A program made the translations under genes and the position numbers. Below the pieces are notes generated by a model. The model had not been told where the DNA came from. It made no database searches and was given only the letters and a program-made list of their open reading frames with translations. Shown one piece after another: positions 45,761 through 53,567 of a DNA stretch of 64,000 nucleotides. Source of the stretch: Paenalicyclobacillus ferrooxydans (GTDB lineage: Bacteria > Bacillota > Bacilli > Alicyclobacillales > Alicyclobacillaceae); the NCBI RefSeq assembly GCF_001399675.1, contig NZ_LJCO01000008.1:62001-126000 (forward strand). The letters run 5' to 3'. Numbering within the stretch: position 1 is the stretch's first letter; each line of letters begins with the position of its first letter.

Positions 45761-45787
45761 TGTAACCCAGATTAGAAAAATCACGTC
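45761..45787 (+). promoter_or_regulatory. ECF-type promoter of the sigma gene
   Basis: TGTAAC (45761-45766), 17 bp, CGTC (45784-45787), the TGAAC/CGTC layout of ECF sigma promoters, about 25-30 bp before the sigma start. Suggests autoregulation. Confidence 0.65.
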
Positions 45788-45819
45788 CAATACATAGACA
45801 CATACCGGGAGTGTTGATT

Positions 45820-46326
45820 TTGGAGTTGATAGAAGAGTGGTATAAGCAGTACGGCTTGGAGGTCTTTAACTATCTGGCGTATAGAATGGCTACACGTGAT
45901 GTTGATGACCTTGTTCAAGAAACCTTCATCAAGGCGTTTCACGGAGTAAATCGCTTCAAAGGTGATTCATCACCCAAAACATGGTTAATATCCATTGCAC
46001 GCAATGTCGCGACAGATTTTCATAGGAAGAGAAGACGTTTTGTATCTGATGAACAGTTTTCTGATTTAGTTTCGCCGGATTTGCCCATTGAGCGGTTGAT
46101 CGATGTAATGGACGCGAGACACGCGATAAACAAAGCCGTTCAGAATCTAAAGCCAAACTATCAAGAAGTTGTCATTCTACGAGGGATTTTGGAACTTTCC
46201 ATTGTCGAAACTGCTCAAACGTTGGGATGGACTGAATCCAAGGTGAAAGTGACTTGGCATAGGGCACTGAAAGAACTACGAAAACACCTTGAAACTGGAG
46301 GAATGGAGCATGTTTCCGTCAGATGA
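45820..46326 (+). CDS. ECF-type RNA polymerase sigma factor
   Basis: About 168 residues. Region 2 reads EVFNYLAYRMATRDVDDLVQETFIKAFHGVNRFKGDSSPKTWLISIARNVATDFHRKRRR; region 4 is ILELSIVETAQTLGWTESKVKVTWHRALKELRKHL. This is the standard ECF architecture. The start is uncertain: TTG 45820 fits GGGAG at 45807-45811; GTG 45811 and TTG 45814 are in frame. It overlaps the membrane-anchored downstream gene by 17 bp, the usual sigma/anti-sigma arrangement. Element genes with GTCATAC motifs are possible targets. Confidence 0.9.
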   Translation: MELIEEWYKQYGLEVFNYLAYRMATRDVDDLVQETFIKAFHGVNRFKGDSSPKTWLISIARNVATDFHRKRRRFVSDEQFSDLVSPDLPIERLIDVMDARHAINKAVQNLKPNYQEVVILRGILELSIVETAQTLGWTESKVKVTWHRALKELRKHLETGGMEHVSVR

Positions 46327-47173
46327 GCGATTCGGGAATTCTGAACTAATTGAGCACCTTAAAAGTCTGAAACTCGATAAAATGAACTCGACTACAGATG
46401 AGTTGGTATTGTCTGCACTTCGTGGTCAGAGAATCAAAATTCATAAAAGCATACGAACGTCTCGATGGTTCGGCGGTGCAGTGGCTAGTGTAGCAGGGTT
46501 GTGTATTGCAGCGGGAGCGGTGTTTGTGGTACAGGGGCGACTTCCGGGACATCAGGGTTCAACTACAGGTGCAGGTGGACAACAGACCTCAGCCACCTTA
46601 CGGCCTTCAAGTGTAACGCATCAAAGTCTTTCCGGGGCAATCCCCACGACGACGTACACTTATACAGGTTCGGAAGCATTTCAGGCAATAAAGTCACTTG
46701 TAAGTTTCAAAGTGAAAGAGCCAGCAGTTCCAAAGGGATTTCCTATGTATCGGTTGCAGGTGGTAAACACAGTACCAGATTCGGGTGGTCAGGCATCGCA
46801 ACAGAGTGTTTCGTTTGTGAGCTTAACGGTGCCCGGCAAAACAAATCAACTTGACAGCCAAAATCCCGAAGCCGTACTTAGGACGCACGAATGGCAACAG
46901 TATGCCGTGTCTGAGTATTCCTCGAACATGATTGACAGTACACACTATACGTCGGTTCCGTACCTTAAAACCGTTCCTTATGAAGGAATTCAGGTCAAGG
47001 TCTACTCAAATAAGAATCACTACACGAGCACATATTTATTTGCATTTGATGGACACTTAACTTCAGTCAACTTTAGTGCTGCGAACGCGACACTAGGACG
47101 CAACCCCCTCACCGACGAGAACGCTTGGAAGATTATCGACTCGTTGATTAAAGGAGACTCGTATCTGAATTAA
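46310..47173 (+). CDS. Probable anti-sigma factor (single-pass membrane)
   Basis: A protein of about 287 residues. The N-terminal ~45 residues are helical and charged as in anti-sigma domains; one transmembrane segment follows (WFGGAVASVAGLCIAAGAVFVV, about residues 48-70), then a large extracytoplasmic domain with DUF4367-like pattern. It begins inside the sigma gene (ATG 46310, GGAGGAATGG in front), so the two are coupled. No ZAS zinc motif was seen, so the class is uncertain. A terminator lies at 47189-47226. Confidence 0.72.
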   Translation: MFPSDERFGNSELIEHLKSLKLDKMNSTTDELVLSALRGQRIKIHKSIRTSRWFGGAVASVAGLCIAAGAVFVVQGRLPGHQGSTTGAGGQQTSATLRPSSVTHQSLSGAIPTTTYTYTGSEAFQAIKSLVSFKVKEPAVPKGFPMYRLQVVNTVPDSGGQASQQSVSFVSLTVPGKTNQLDSQNPEAVLRTHEWQQYAVSEYSSNMIDSTHYTSVPYLKTVPYEGIQVKVYSNKNHYTSTYLFAFDGHLTSVNFSAANATLGRNPLTDENAWKIIDSLIKGDSYLN

Positions 47174-47188
47174 AAATGGATTGTCAAA

Positions 47189-47226
47189 AGACCATCGAGC
47201 GTTGGACGCTTGATGGTCTTTACTCT
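47189..47226 (+). terminator. Terminator after the anti-sigma gene
   Basis: AAAGACCATC(G)AGCG and CGCTTGATGGTCTTT pair around TTGGA. Confidence 0.8.
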
Positions 47227-47458
47227 CCTGTTTGTATGCTGTTAGTAGGGTATGATCCCCTCATAATTTCTTCAATAGTAGAAATTATTCAGATGTCACT
47301 TGAAGGAATTTCGTCTCACCTCTCGAATAATCAACGAGAAGAGACATATCAGACGTTTTCTCAGTCAGGGAGGACGCTCCGGGATAGGGTACAGTGTGTC
47401 AGCCTCTTCGTCATGTTGGCGGAGGGGCTTTGTGATGTTTTCAGGAGGGGGCGATCCA

Positions 47459-48448
47459 ATGAATCCAAGCATCCTGCGAGGATTCTGCCACCGTTCACGG
47501 GAGTGGTCACGTGCCAAGCGCGGCATGGAACTGTTCGAGATGGCCGCTACGGATTTACGTGAGTTTGCCGACGCCGACTCAGGATTTTTTGTTTACAGAA
47601 AGAGGGTGCTGACATACGGCGTAACGTCGCAAACTCCGACTGTCTACGCATCATGGGGTGTATTTGCAAACGACGAAGAACGATTACAAGCTGATGTTGA
47701 CCACGCATTGAGTCAGATGGAATTGCTACATCCGCATATGGAGCGGTGGATGCTAACAGAAGATATGCCGTCAGACTTGCAAGAGGCGTGGAAAGGGTAT
47801 GGGTTACTCGAAGTTGGCATTTGGCCCCTTGTGTCGCGGGAGCGGATGATAGGGGCGATTGTCGTGGGCCGAACAAAACCCGTGTCAGGGCGGCTCACAA
47901 TAGAGACAGGAACCGCTCTAATGGATTCGTGCGCGGCGCAGATTTCCCTTGCACTGGACTTAATTTTGACAGGAAGGATTGCGGAGGAAGCGAGTCAGCG
48001 TGACCTTTTGACAGGATTGCTCAATCGTCGTGGCTTGGAAGTGCGGCTCCCACAGCTAGTGGAGGAGTGCAATGATTTTGGAACACATCTGGTTCTAGGT
48101 CTAATCGACATGGACGAACTGAAACAGATTAACGACACACATGGCCATCCTATGGGAGATCAGGCACTCCGACAGGTGGCAGACATCATCTCTCGCAACG
48201 TCAGCACGGGTGACATTGTAGCGAGGTTTGGCGGTGATGAATTTGCAGTCGTCCTGCAATCCGATTGGCCAGACGCAATATCGGCGATGGAGAGAATCCG
48301 TCAAGCACTACAAGAAAGCGGCCTCTCCGTTAGCGTCGGCGGTGCGGTATGGGGCATTGATGGTGATTCGTTGGAACAATGCTATGTGGTCGCCGATGAA
48401 CGGTTGTACGAATGTAGACAACTTGCAAAGGCTGATGCAGCTATCTAG
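47459..48448 (+). CDS. GAF-GGDEF protein (diguanylate cyclase)
   Basis: About 329 residues. A GAF-like N-terminal half (HMERWMLTEDMPSDLQEAWKGYGLLEVGIWPLVSRERMIGAIVVGRTKP) is followed by a GGDEF domain: DLLTGLLNRRGLEVRL, GLIDMDELKQINDTHGHPMGDQAL, VARFGGDEFAVVLQ. The active-site GGDEF is intact, so cyclic-di-GMP synthesis is likely; the RxxD inhibitory site was not seen. Start at ATG 47459 (AGGAGGGGG upstream); ATG 47435 is in frame. It lies in the plasmid-like element. Confidence 0.85.
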   Translation: MNPSILRGFCHRSREWSRAKRGMELFEMAATDLREFADADSGFFVYRKRVLTYGVTSQTPTVYASWGVFANDEERLQADVDHALSQMELLHPHMERWMLTEDMPSDLQEAWKGYGLLEVGIWPLVSRERMIGAIVVGRTKPVSGRLTIETGTALMDSCAAQISLALDLILTGRIAEEASQRDLLTGLLNRRGLEVRLPQLVEECNDFGTHLVLGLIDMDELKQINDTHGHPMGDQALRQVADIISRNVSTGDIVARFGGDEFAVVLQSDWPDAISAMERIRQALQESGLSVSVGGAVWGIDGDSLEQCYVVADERLYECRQLAKADAAI

Positions 48449-48488
48449 CATTGTTCCATTAAACTAGATAAACTGGAGATATATTGCA

Positions 48489-48686
48489 ATGGGTGGCGGT
48501 GATTTGATGAGTTTGACAGATGAGTTGAGAGTATATTGCATCCAATGTGGGCAGTTACGCGAAAAGACAGACCTGCATCGAGTCTTTCAAACCGGTTTTT
48601 ATCAGATCAACGGAGTGAACTACCATATGGCTACATGCAGCAAATCATGCAATTTACATAAAATGGTCAGGGGGGCAACCGTCTAA
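48489..48686 (+). CDS. Small zinc-finger-like protein
   Basis: A 65-residue protein with two Cys pairs: CIQCGQLR and CSKSCNLH, likely a treble-clef or ribbon zinc site. GGAGA lies 9 bp before the ATG. No named family. Downstream 46 bp is a membrane gene. Confidence 0.5.
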   Translation: MGGGDLMSLTDELRVYCIQCGQLREKTDLHRVFQTGFYQINGVNYHMATCSKSCNLHKMVRGATV

Positions 48687-48732
48687 CCCTCGCAAAGCCG
48701 AGTAGTTTTCGTGCCCTAAGGCAGATGGAACT

Positions 48733-49218
48733 ATGGTGCTGAATATCGCGCTCGGTTTCATTCTGCCTTGGATTTTTGGTGTCTTTCTCTACCGCAAACA
48801 TCCTCTAATTGTCCTCGCCGTGGCACCGTTTGCCTCCGTTGTATCATTCGTGATTAACGCTGTTGGATTCGGTTTGGAATTGTGGAATCTGGCCCCATAC
48901 ACGCGCATAGAGACGCTTTCAGCGTTGCCACTCGACATTGGATTGTACCCTGTCTTAGGTTGTTGGTGCATTGTGTTGATACGGCGATTCGGACGGTCGC
49001 TGTCTATGGTACTGGTTTTCTCAATAGGTACAACACTGCTCGAAGGCTTTGCCGTTTTTATTGGGCACGCAAGCTACGGGAACGGCTGGAACCTCGCGTG
49101 GACGTTCATTTCGTACTTGGTTGCATATGTGGTCGTGTATAAGTTTTACACGCTCATTCGGCATGTTTTGACGGCAGGTTGGTCAAAATACGAGGCGTCG
49201 ACTCGGTTCGACAGATGA
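48733..49218 (+). CDS. CBO0543-family membrane protein
   Basis: A 161-residue membrane protein with about five hydrophobic segments (LNIALGFILPWIFGVFLY, LIVLAVAPFASVVSFVINAVGF, YPVLGCWCIVLIRRF, SMVLVFSIGTTLLEGFAVFIG, LAWTFISYLVAYVVVYKF). It resembles the CBO0543 family found in Bacillus and Clostridium with no known function. Start ATG 48733 (CAGATGGA upstream, weak). Confidence 0.7.
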   Translation: MVLNIALGFILPWIFGVFLYRKHPLIVLAVAPFASVVSFVINAVGFGLELWNLAPYTRIETLSALPLDIGLYPVLGCWCIVLIRRFGRSLSMVLVFSIGTTLLEGFAVFIGHASYGNGWNLAWTFISYLVAYVVVYKFYTLIRHVLTAGWSKYEASTRFDR

Positions 49219-49281
49219 TCGAACTCAAAGCTGATACGATAAGTCAATGCCAAGCAAATACGGAGTAAATGGGGTAAGGTT

Positions 49282-49431
49282 TTGGGGGATTTATCACCAA
49301 GAGAGTATGTTTTGATGCGCCTAAAAGAAGCGAAACTACCAATAGATGTGGTCGAAAAGATTTTGAAGCAGCTTGAATTCGATGAACTATCAGAGGAAGA
49401 ACGGGAGGAAATTTTGAATAATGAAGGCTGA
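49282..49431 (+). CDS. Small acidic protein, possible
   Basis: A 49-residue ORF with TTG start 4 bp after GGGTAAGG. MRLKEAKLPIDVVEKILKQLEFDELSEEEREEILNNEG is a helical acidic segment. The second ORF (49421) overlaps its end. No family recognised. Confidence 0.4.
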   Translation: MGDLSPREYVLMRLKEAKLPIDVVEKILKQLEFDELSEEEREEILNNEG

Positions 49432-49516
49432 CTACGACTTGCAGACAATGGAAATGGAACCCCTGAACGTCCTTACGACCACATCTACTTTAAGGACGTT
49501 CGGAGTACAAGAGTGA
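49421..49516 (+). CDS. Possible 31-residue ORF
   Basis: ATG 49421 lies 11-17 bp after CGGGAGGAA, and the ORF overlaps the preceding one. Product MKADYDLQTMEMEPLNVLTT and 11 more residues. Only the ribosome site supports it. Confidence 0.25.
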   Translation: MKADYDLQTMEMEPLNVLTTTSTLRTFGVQE

Positions 49517-49555
49517 CTGACCCCTGATAAGGTTTACTTGGGAAAGTACCAGTGA

Positions 49556-49990
49556 TCAGGGATATTCCAAGGGATGATTCCCTTGTTTTTGTTGAACCCC
49601 CTTCTGATAGGGCATCTTTCCAACGGGATATGCCTTTCTCCCGCAGCTACACCACATAGACGGATATGGAAATTCAGAAGCATGTTCCTTGCCGCACTCA
49701 CAGACGTAGCGGGTTGCAGGTATCACTTTAAGAACCGTGGTCACGCTACTGTCGATTGGTTCGGCCCGTTCGGGAGTCCACGTTGGCGGCATCAATTGGA
49801 CGCCGTTCTCGTGGAAGGGAAACTGAACAATGATGCAACCGTTCCCCGTTTCACACTTGCGCCGCTTTCCGTAATGTTTGATCACGTTGTGAGGGGATGA
49901 GGACTCGACGTAATAGACGAAATCCATGCTTCGACCGTCCTGAGGGTGCCCCACAATCCTGTACCATCTGAAAGGTTGTTGTTTGCCCAC
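49556..49990 (-). CDS. Unknown 144-residue protein with Cys pairs
   Basis: Minus-strand protein with CGKEHASEF, CSCGRKA and CETGNGC, so possibly zinc-binding. Rich in Pro and aromatic residues. No family recognised. Convergent with the small ORFs at 49282-49516. Confidence 0.45.
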   Translation of the reverse strand: MGKQQPFRWYRIVGHPQDGRSMDFVYYVESSSPHNVIKHYGKRRKCETGNGCIIVQFPFHENGVQLMPPTWTPERAEPIDSSVTTVLKVIPATRYVCECGKEHASEFPYPSMWCSCGRKAYPVGKMPYQKGVQQKQGNHPLEYP

Positions 49991-50109
49991 TCACATCCCT
50001 CCCACGCCATTGCGTGTTTCGAAAATTCTTCCATCAAGTATGTGTGGACAATTTTAACATATCCACAAGTCGATTGGGATAACCTTACATCATTGTGGGG
50101 GGGTTTTTC

Positions 50110-50766
50110 GTGTTTCGAAAGAGAACGCTATTCTGGGGTGTTGGTGTCCTGTCTTGTGTCATCCTATTTGCGACATTGGGTTTTGTGAATGCAAAACCTG
50201 CTCAAGCGGGACAAAAGGTCCTGTACCTGACCTTCGACGATGGGCCAAGCGCAGTGTACACACCTCAAATTCTGTATGTGCTGCGTCGTGAGCACGTTCA
50301 TGCCACCTTCTTTGTTCTAGGGCATAGGTGTCGTGAATTACCCGCCATTACTCGCAGAATCATGCGAGAGGGGCACGAGATCGGGAATCATGGATATGAC
50401 CATAGAGATTTGGCGCACGCTCCGGAGTCCGTGATCAAATCTGAAATCAGGATGGCTGATTCCGCCATTGTTGCAGTTACGGGCCAAAAGCCCTTGTACT
50501 ATCGCCCAACCTATGGAGGTATTGACCGCCGTGAAATTCCGGTTATTACAAAAATGGGGCATCCAGTCGTGTTCTGGACGGTCGATTCGTTGGATTGGAA
50601 AGCGAAATCGGTGGCTACCATTGTTCAAAACGTCGAGCGAAATGCCGGGCCGGGGTCAATCGTCCTTTTTCACGATGGAATTAGCCAAAGCCGTCTAACG
50701 GCCCAAGCGTTGCCCACGATCATTCATTATTACAAGGCGAAGGGTTATGTTTTTCGTGTTCTATGA
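50110..50766 (+). CDS. Secreted polysaccharide deacetylase (NodB domain)
   Basis: A 218-residue protein. A signal segment (FWGVGVLSCVILFATLGFVNA) is followed by the NodB domain: LTFDDGPSAVYTPQIL (catalytic Asp and metal Asp), HEIGNHGYDHRDLAH (metal His pair), YYRPTYGGIDRREIP and IVLFHDG near the end. RPTYGG replaces the common RPPYG. Probably acts on peptidoglycan or chitin-like polymer. Starts at GTG 50110 after GTGGGGGGG. It is the first gene of the cargo segment that carries metal transporters. Confidence 0.88.
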   Translation: MFRKRTLFWGVGVLSCVILFATLGFVNAKPAQAGQKVLYLTFDDGPSAVYTPQILYVLRREHVHATFFVLGHRCRELPAITRRIMREGHEIGNHGYDHRDLAHAPESVIKSEIRMADSAIVAVTGQKPLYYRPTYGGIDRREIPVITKMGHPVVFWTVDSLDWKAKSVATIVQNVERNAGPGSIVLFHDGISQSRLTAQALPTIIHYYKAKGYVFRVL

Positions 50767-50911
50767 TTCGGGCCGACCGATGGTGCGTAAAGGTATTTGG
50801 GTCTACGGTGGGCAATTCCGGATTAACGGTGAAGTGTCTAGAGGGTCAATGGCGATAAGTAAGCATCAAAGTAGGGGTGTCCACGAAAACGGACTCTCGT
50901 TTTTGCGTCGG

Positions 50912-52201
50912 CTAACCCAAAATAAAATTGTAGAGCAACAATACGGAAAGCACCGCGATTCCAATTAGGATGAACCATCCCCACGCATTATAGAGCGTCC
51001 GGTTCGCATAATTACCCATGACACGTTTATCCCTTGCTAGCAACAGCAGAAAAAACAGTGCCGGAATGATGAGAATCGCGGATACAAATTGGGCGATCAC
51101 AGCCATTAGGTTGAGTGGTAGAGAGGGAATCAGAACGATGAGTGCTGCGAGTATAACGCTTCCAATGTAAATCCCGTAAAACTTTGGTGCTTTATGAACC
51201 TTATCATTTAGGCTGTTTGCCCAACCAAGAGTCGTGGCAAACGTCCAAGACGTAGACATGGAAATCGTAAATGCAGCGAGAAATCCTGCATTGAACAGCC
51301 CAAATGCAAATAAGTCTGCGCCCACAATGCCGATATATTGTGTATAGGCATGAATGACTTGAAGTGGGACCGACAAGGAGGCCACCACATTACTAGATGG
51401 TGTGTAAAGTGCTGCGCCACAAATAATCAAAATGGCAGCAATCAGAACCTGACTCACACTTCCTGTAATCGTATCGATACGACCATACCGTAGGTCTTTT
51501 ACGGTCAATCCCTTGTCAAGCACTGCACCACCTTGAAAGAAGATCATCCAAGGTGCAAAGGCATTACCAATCGTGGCGATGATGTACCATAGGAAAATGG
51601 TGTGCGTTTGGGATGGAATCGACCAGTAGGTAAAGGCGTTCCCAATTTTTGCGAGGCTTGGATGGGTCATAAACGATACGAAAAGGAAAACGACATTAAA
51701 AGTGCCAAGCAACAGCGCGAGACGTTCTTTTGTCCAGTAGCTCCCGAATATGGCAAGTACAATAACGATAACTAGGCTAAGAAGATCACTGGCAACAAAT
51801 GGAATGCCAAGAATTGACAGCCCTGCGCTCATGCCGATAAACTCGGTGGTCAGCGAGAGAATGTTGTTCACAAGGAGCGTACCGAGAGAAAATTTTACCC
51901 AGAACGTGCCGAATCGTTCAGAAATCAATGTTGTGAAACTGCGTTGAGTCACCACACAGAGTCGCATCACCATTTCTTGTACGGTGTACGTGAGTGGGGC
52001 GAGTAGCAATATAAATGGGACAAAAAATCCGATGCCGAATTGAGCACCAGTGATGACGTAACTCAAAACACCGCCTGCATCGTTGTCACCGATCATCGCC
52101 AACAATCCGGGGCCGAGGACTATCCAGAATAATGTCATCAGCTGAAAACGTGGCTTCCGCTCCTGTGTTGGGGCATCAATCTTCTCTTCAATATCCATCA
52201 T
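50912..52201 (-). CDS. Nramp-related magnesium transporter (NRMT type)
   Basis: A 429-residue member of the Nramp superfamily with about eleven hydrophobic segments. In TM1 the sequence GLLAMIGDNDAGGVLSY replaces the canonical DPGN, and in TM6 NAFAPWMIFFQGG replaces MPH. In Nramp proteins these changes characterise the Nramp-related Mg2+ transporters, where the Met that favours transition metals is absent. I therefore call Mg2+ (perhaps Mn2+) uptake. It is divergent from the HTH-DUF1232 gene with a 123-bp gap; no riboswitch was seen upstream of this one. Confidence 0.85.
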   Translation of the reverse strand: MMDIEEKIDAPTQERKPRFQLMTLFWIVLGPGLLAMIGDNDAGGVLSYVITGAQFGIGFFVPFILLLAPLTYTVQEMVMRLCVVTQRSFTTLISERFGTFWVKFSLGTLLVNNILSLTTEFIGMSAGLSILGIPFVASDLLSLVIVIVLAIFGSYWTKERLALLLGTFNVVFLFVSFMTHPSLAKIGNAFTYWSIPSQTHTIFLWYIIATIGNAFAPWMIFFQGGAVLDKGLTVKDLRYGRIDTITGSVSQVLIAAILIICGAALYTPSSNVVASLSVPLQVIHAYTQYIGIVGADLFAFGLFNAGFLAAFTISMSTSWTFATTLGWANSLNDKVHKAPKFYGIYIGSVILAALIVLIPSLPLNLMAVIAQFVSAILIIPALFFLLLLARDKRVMGNYANRTLYNAWGWFILIGIAVLSVLLLYNFILG

Positions 52202-52324
52202 GATGACAACTCCTCAACGGTCGATGGCATATCATATACAAACACCATGCGATGTGTGTTGATGAAGTGTTGAGAAACGATCAACGCAAGAACATCACAT
52301 GTGACGAGAGGGGTGTCTAACAAG

Positions 52325-52966
52325 ATGGAGCGGAAAGAACCGAACCAGCTTGAGGATACCGTCAAGTCGTTGTTGGAGAAGCGTTCCATGTCGCTCCGTA
52401 CATTGGGAAAACAAACAGGCATCGACGTAGCTTCACTTTCACGCATGATTTCAGGCAAGCAGAAAGCCAACCCCGACTATCTACAGAGGATGGCAGTAGA
52501 GTTAGGGGTGTCCTCTGATGAATTATTCCGTGCTGCGGGATTCGACGTGGGAGGAACGATACAACGAGGTTCGGTGAATGACTCCTTTGACTTCCTCCGT
52601 GAATTGCTTAATGGACAGCGATTCTCGAAACAAGAAATCGAAGTCGAATTGGCCAAATATGAAGACTATGCTCGGACGGATGAGGGCACGAATCTTATCG
52701 TCGAGAAGTTCCCTGAAAAACGCCAACAGGTGCCAGGGACTGGCCCATTCATTGAACAGTTAGATGACATGTATAACAGCTTTTTGAAAAGCAGTTCGGA
52801 TGAAGAGCGATGTATTTTGGGAAGCGGGTTACTGTATTTTGTTCTGTCTACTGATATAATCCCGGATTACATATTCCCAATTGGGTATGTTGATGATGCT
52901 TTGGCGATTCAATTAGCGTGGAGCCGTTTTTCGCTGATTCGTCGCGATTTAGGCGAAAAGGAGTAG
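52325..52966 (+). CDS. HTH protein with C-terminal DUF1232 (YkvA-like) domain
   Basis: A 213-residue protein. The N-terminal XRE HTH is NQLEDTVKSLLEKRSMSLRTLGKQTGIDVASLSRMISGKQKANPDYLQRMAVELGVSSDELFRAAG. The C-terminal LGSGLLYFVLSTDIIPDYIFPIGYVDDALAIQLAW is a DUF1232/YkvA segment, normally membrane-associated. The HTH-DUF1232 fusion sits between two Nramp-related genes and may sense membrane or metal state; inference from context. ATG 52325 after GAGAGGGGTG. Confidence 0.78.
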   Translation: MERKEPNQLEDTVKSLLEKRSMSLRTLGKQTGIDVASLSRMISGKQKANPDYLQRMAVELGVSSDELFRAAGFDVGGTIQRGSVNDSFDFLRELLNGQRFSKQEIEVELAKYEDYARTDEGTNLIVEKFPEKRQQVPGTGPFIEQLDDMYNSFLKSSSDEERCILGSGLLYFVLSTDIIPDYIFPIGYVDDALAIQLAWSRFSLIRRDLGEKE

Positions 52967-53016
52967 CACAAATGAATTTGATAACGGTTAGGAACGCCTA
53001 ATCAGAAATATTTCTG

Positions 53017-53046
53017 TTGACAAAACTGCATCGTGTGAACTACAGT
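53017..53046 (+). promoter_or_regulatory. Promoter upstream of the M-box
   Basis: TTGACA (53017-53022), 18-bp spacer, TACAGT (53041-53046), about 100 bp before the riboswitch core. Confidence 0.5.
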
Positions 53047-53147
53047 GACGAAGGGTCTTACAGGCGTTTAACACGTTTTAAGACAAAGTTAGGCGAATGG
53101 GATTCACAAGTGCGAACAAGTTGCCATAAGGTATGGCAGTTGAATAC

Positions 53148-53315
53148 AGACAGTCCTCGTTAGGCGAGGCGTCTATGCGAATACATGCCACTGCCCGGAA
53201 ACGTGGAAACACGCCAATGGGTTGAACAGGTACTGCCGGATTAAGGCTTTACTTAACGTGGCCGGGTGAGAACCCTACGTCGTATAGTGCCAAAGCTCAA
53301 CTAGGGGGATTGTGA
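53148..53315 (+). ncRNA. M-box Mg2+ riboswitch (ykoK leader)
   Basis: The conserved M-box segments are present in order: GTTAGGCGAGGCGTCTATGC, ATACATGCCACTGCCCGGAAACG, CACGCCAATGGGTTGAACAGG, CGGATTAAGGCTTTACTTAACG, GTCGTATAGTGCCAAAGCTCAAC. The P1 helix closes with CCTCGTTAG and CTAGGGGGA. The riboswitch class binds Mg2+ and turns genes off when Mg2+ is plentiful. Its expression platform is the terminator 30 bp further on. It precedes an Nramp-related gene, a known target of this class. Confidence 0.9.
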
Positions 53316-53347
53316 TGACGCTCGTATTTTAAGTGTGCGTTTTTCAC

Positions 53348-53378
53348 GCCCCCAGAGGATTTACTTCTGGGGGCTTTT
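53348..53378 (+). terminator. Expression-platform terminator of the M-box
   Basis: GCCCCCAGA and TCTGGGGGC form a nine-pair stem around GGATTTACT, followed by TTTTAG. In high Mg2+ the riboswitch should allow it to form. Confidence 0.85.
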
Positions 53379-53414
53379 AGCATAGAAAAATCTCTCTTTG
53401 AAGGAGGTGAGGGC

Positions 53415-53567
53415 ATGGATACTGGCCCTAGTCCGCGATCAAGCCAGTCAAGGTTTCAACACAAGGCGTTTCTATGCCCAAACCGACTTCAAGGGGGTAT
53501 TTCCGATGGTGAAGGGAAATGTTTGCTTCAAAGAGTCCGCTGTGCTGGATGCAGCACATCAAGGTGA
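53415..53567 (+). CDS. Possible 50-residue leader ORF
   Basis: ATG 53415 is preceded by a perfect AAGGAGGTGA (7 bp spacing), the strongest ribosome site in the area, yet the frame stops at TGA 53565 after 50 codons. The product is Ser, Arg, Pro and Gly rich (MDTGPSPRSSQSRFQHKAFL...). It overlaps the first 62 bp of the Nramp-related gene in another frame. It could be a leader peptide whose translation adjusts the transporter, or a frameshift error upstream of the true start. Confidence 0.4.
   Translation: MDTGPSPRSSQSRFQHKAFLCPNRLQGGISDGEGKCLLQRVRCAGCSTSR

Noticed and set aside
53148-53315. yybP-ykoY manganese riboswitch
   Set aside because: The conserved blocks and their order match the M-box class instead.
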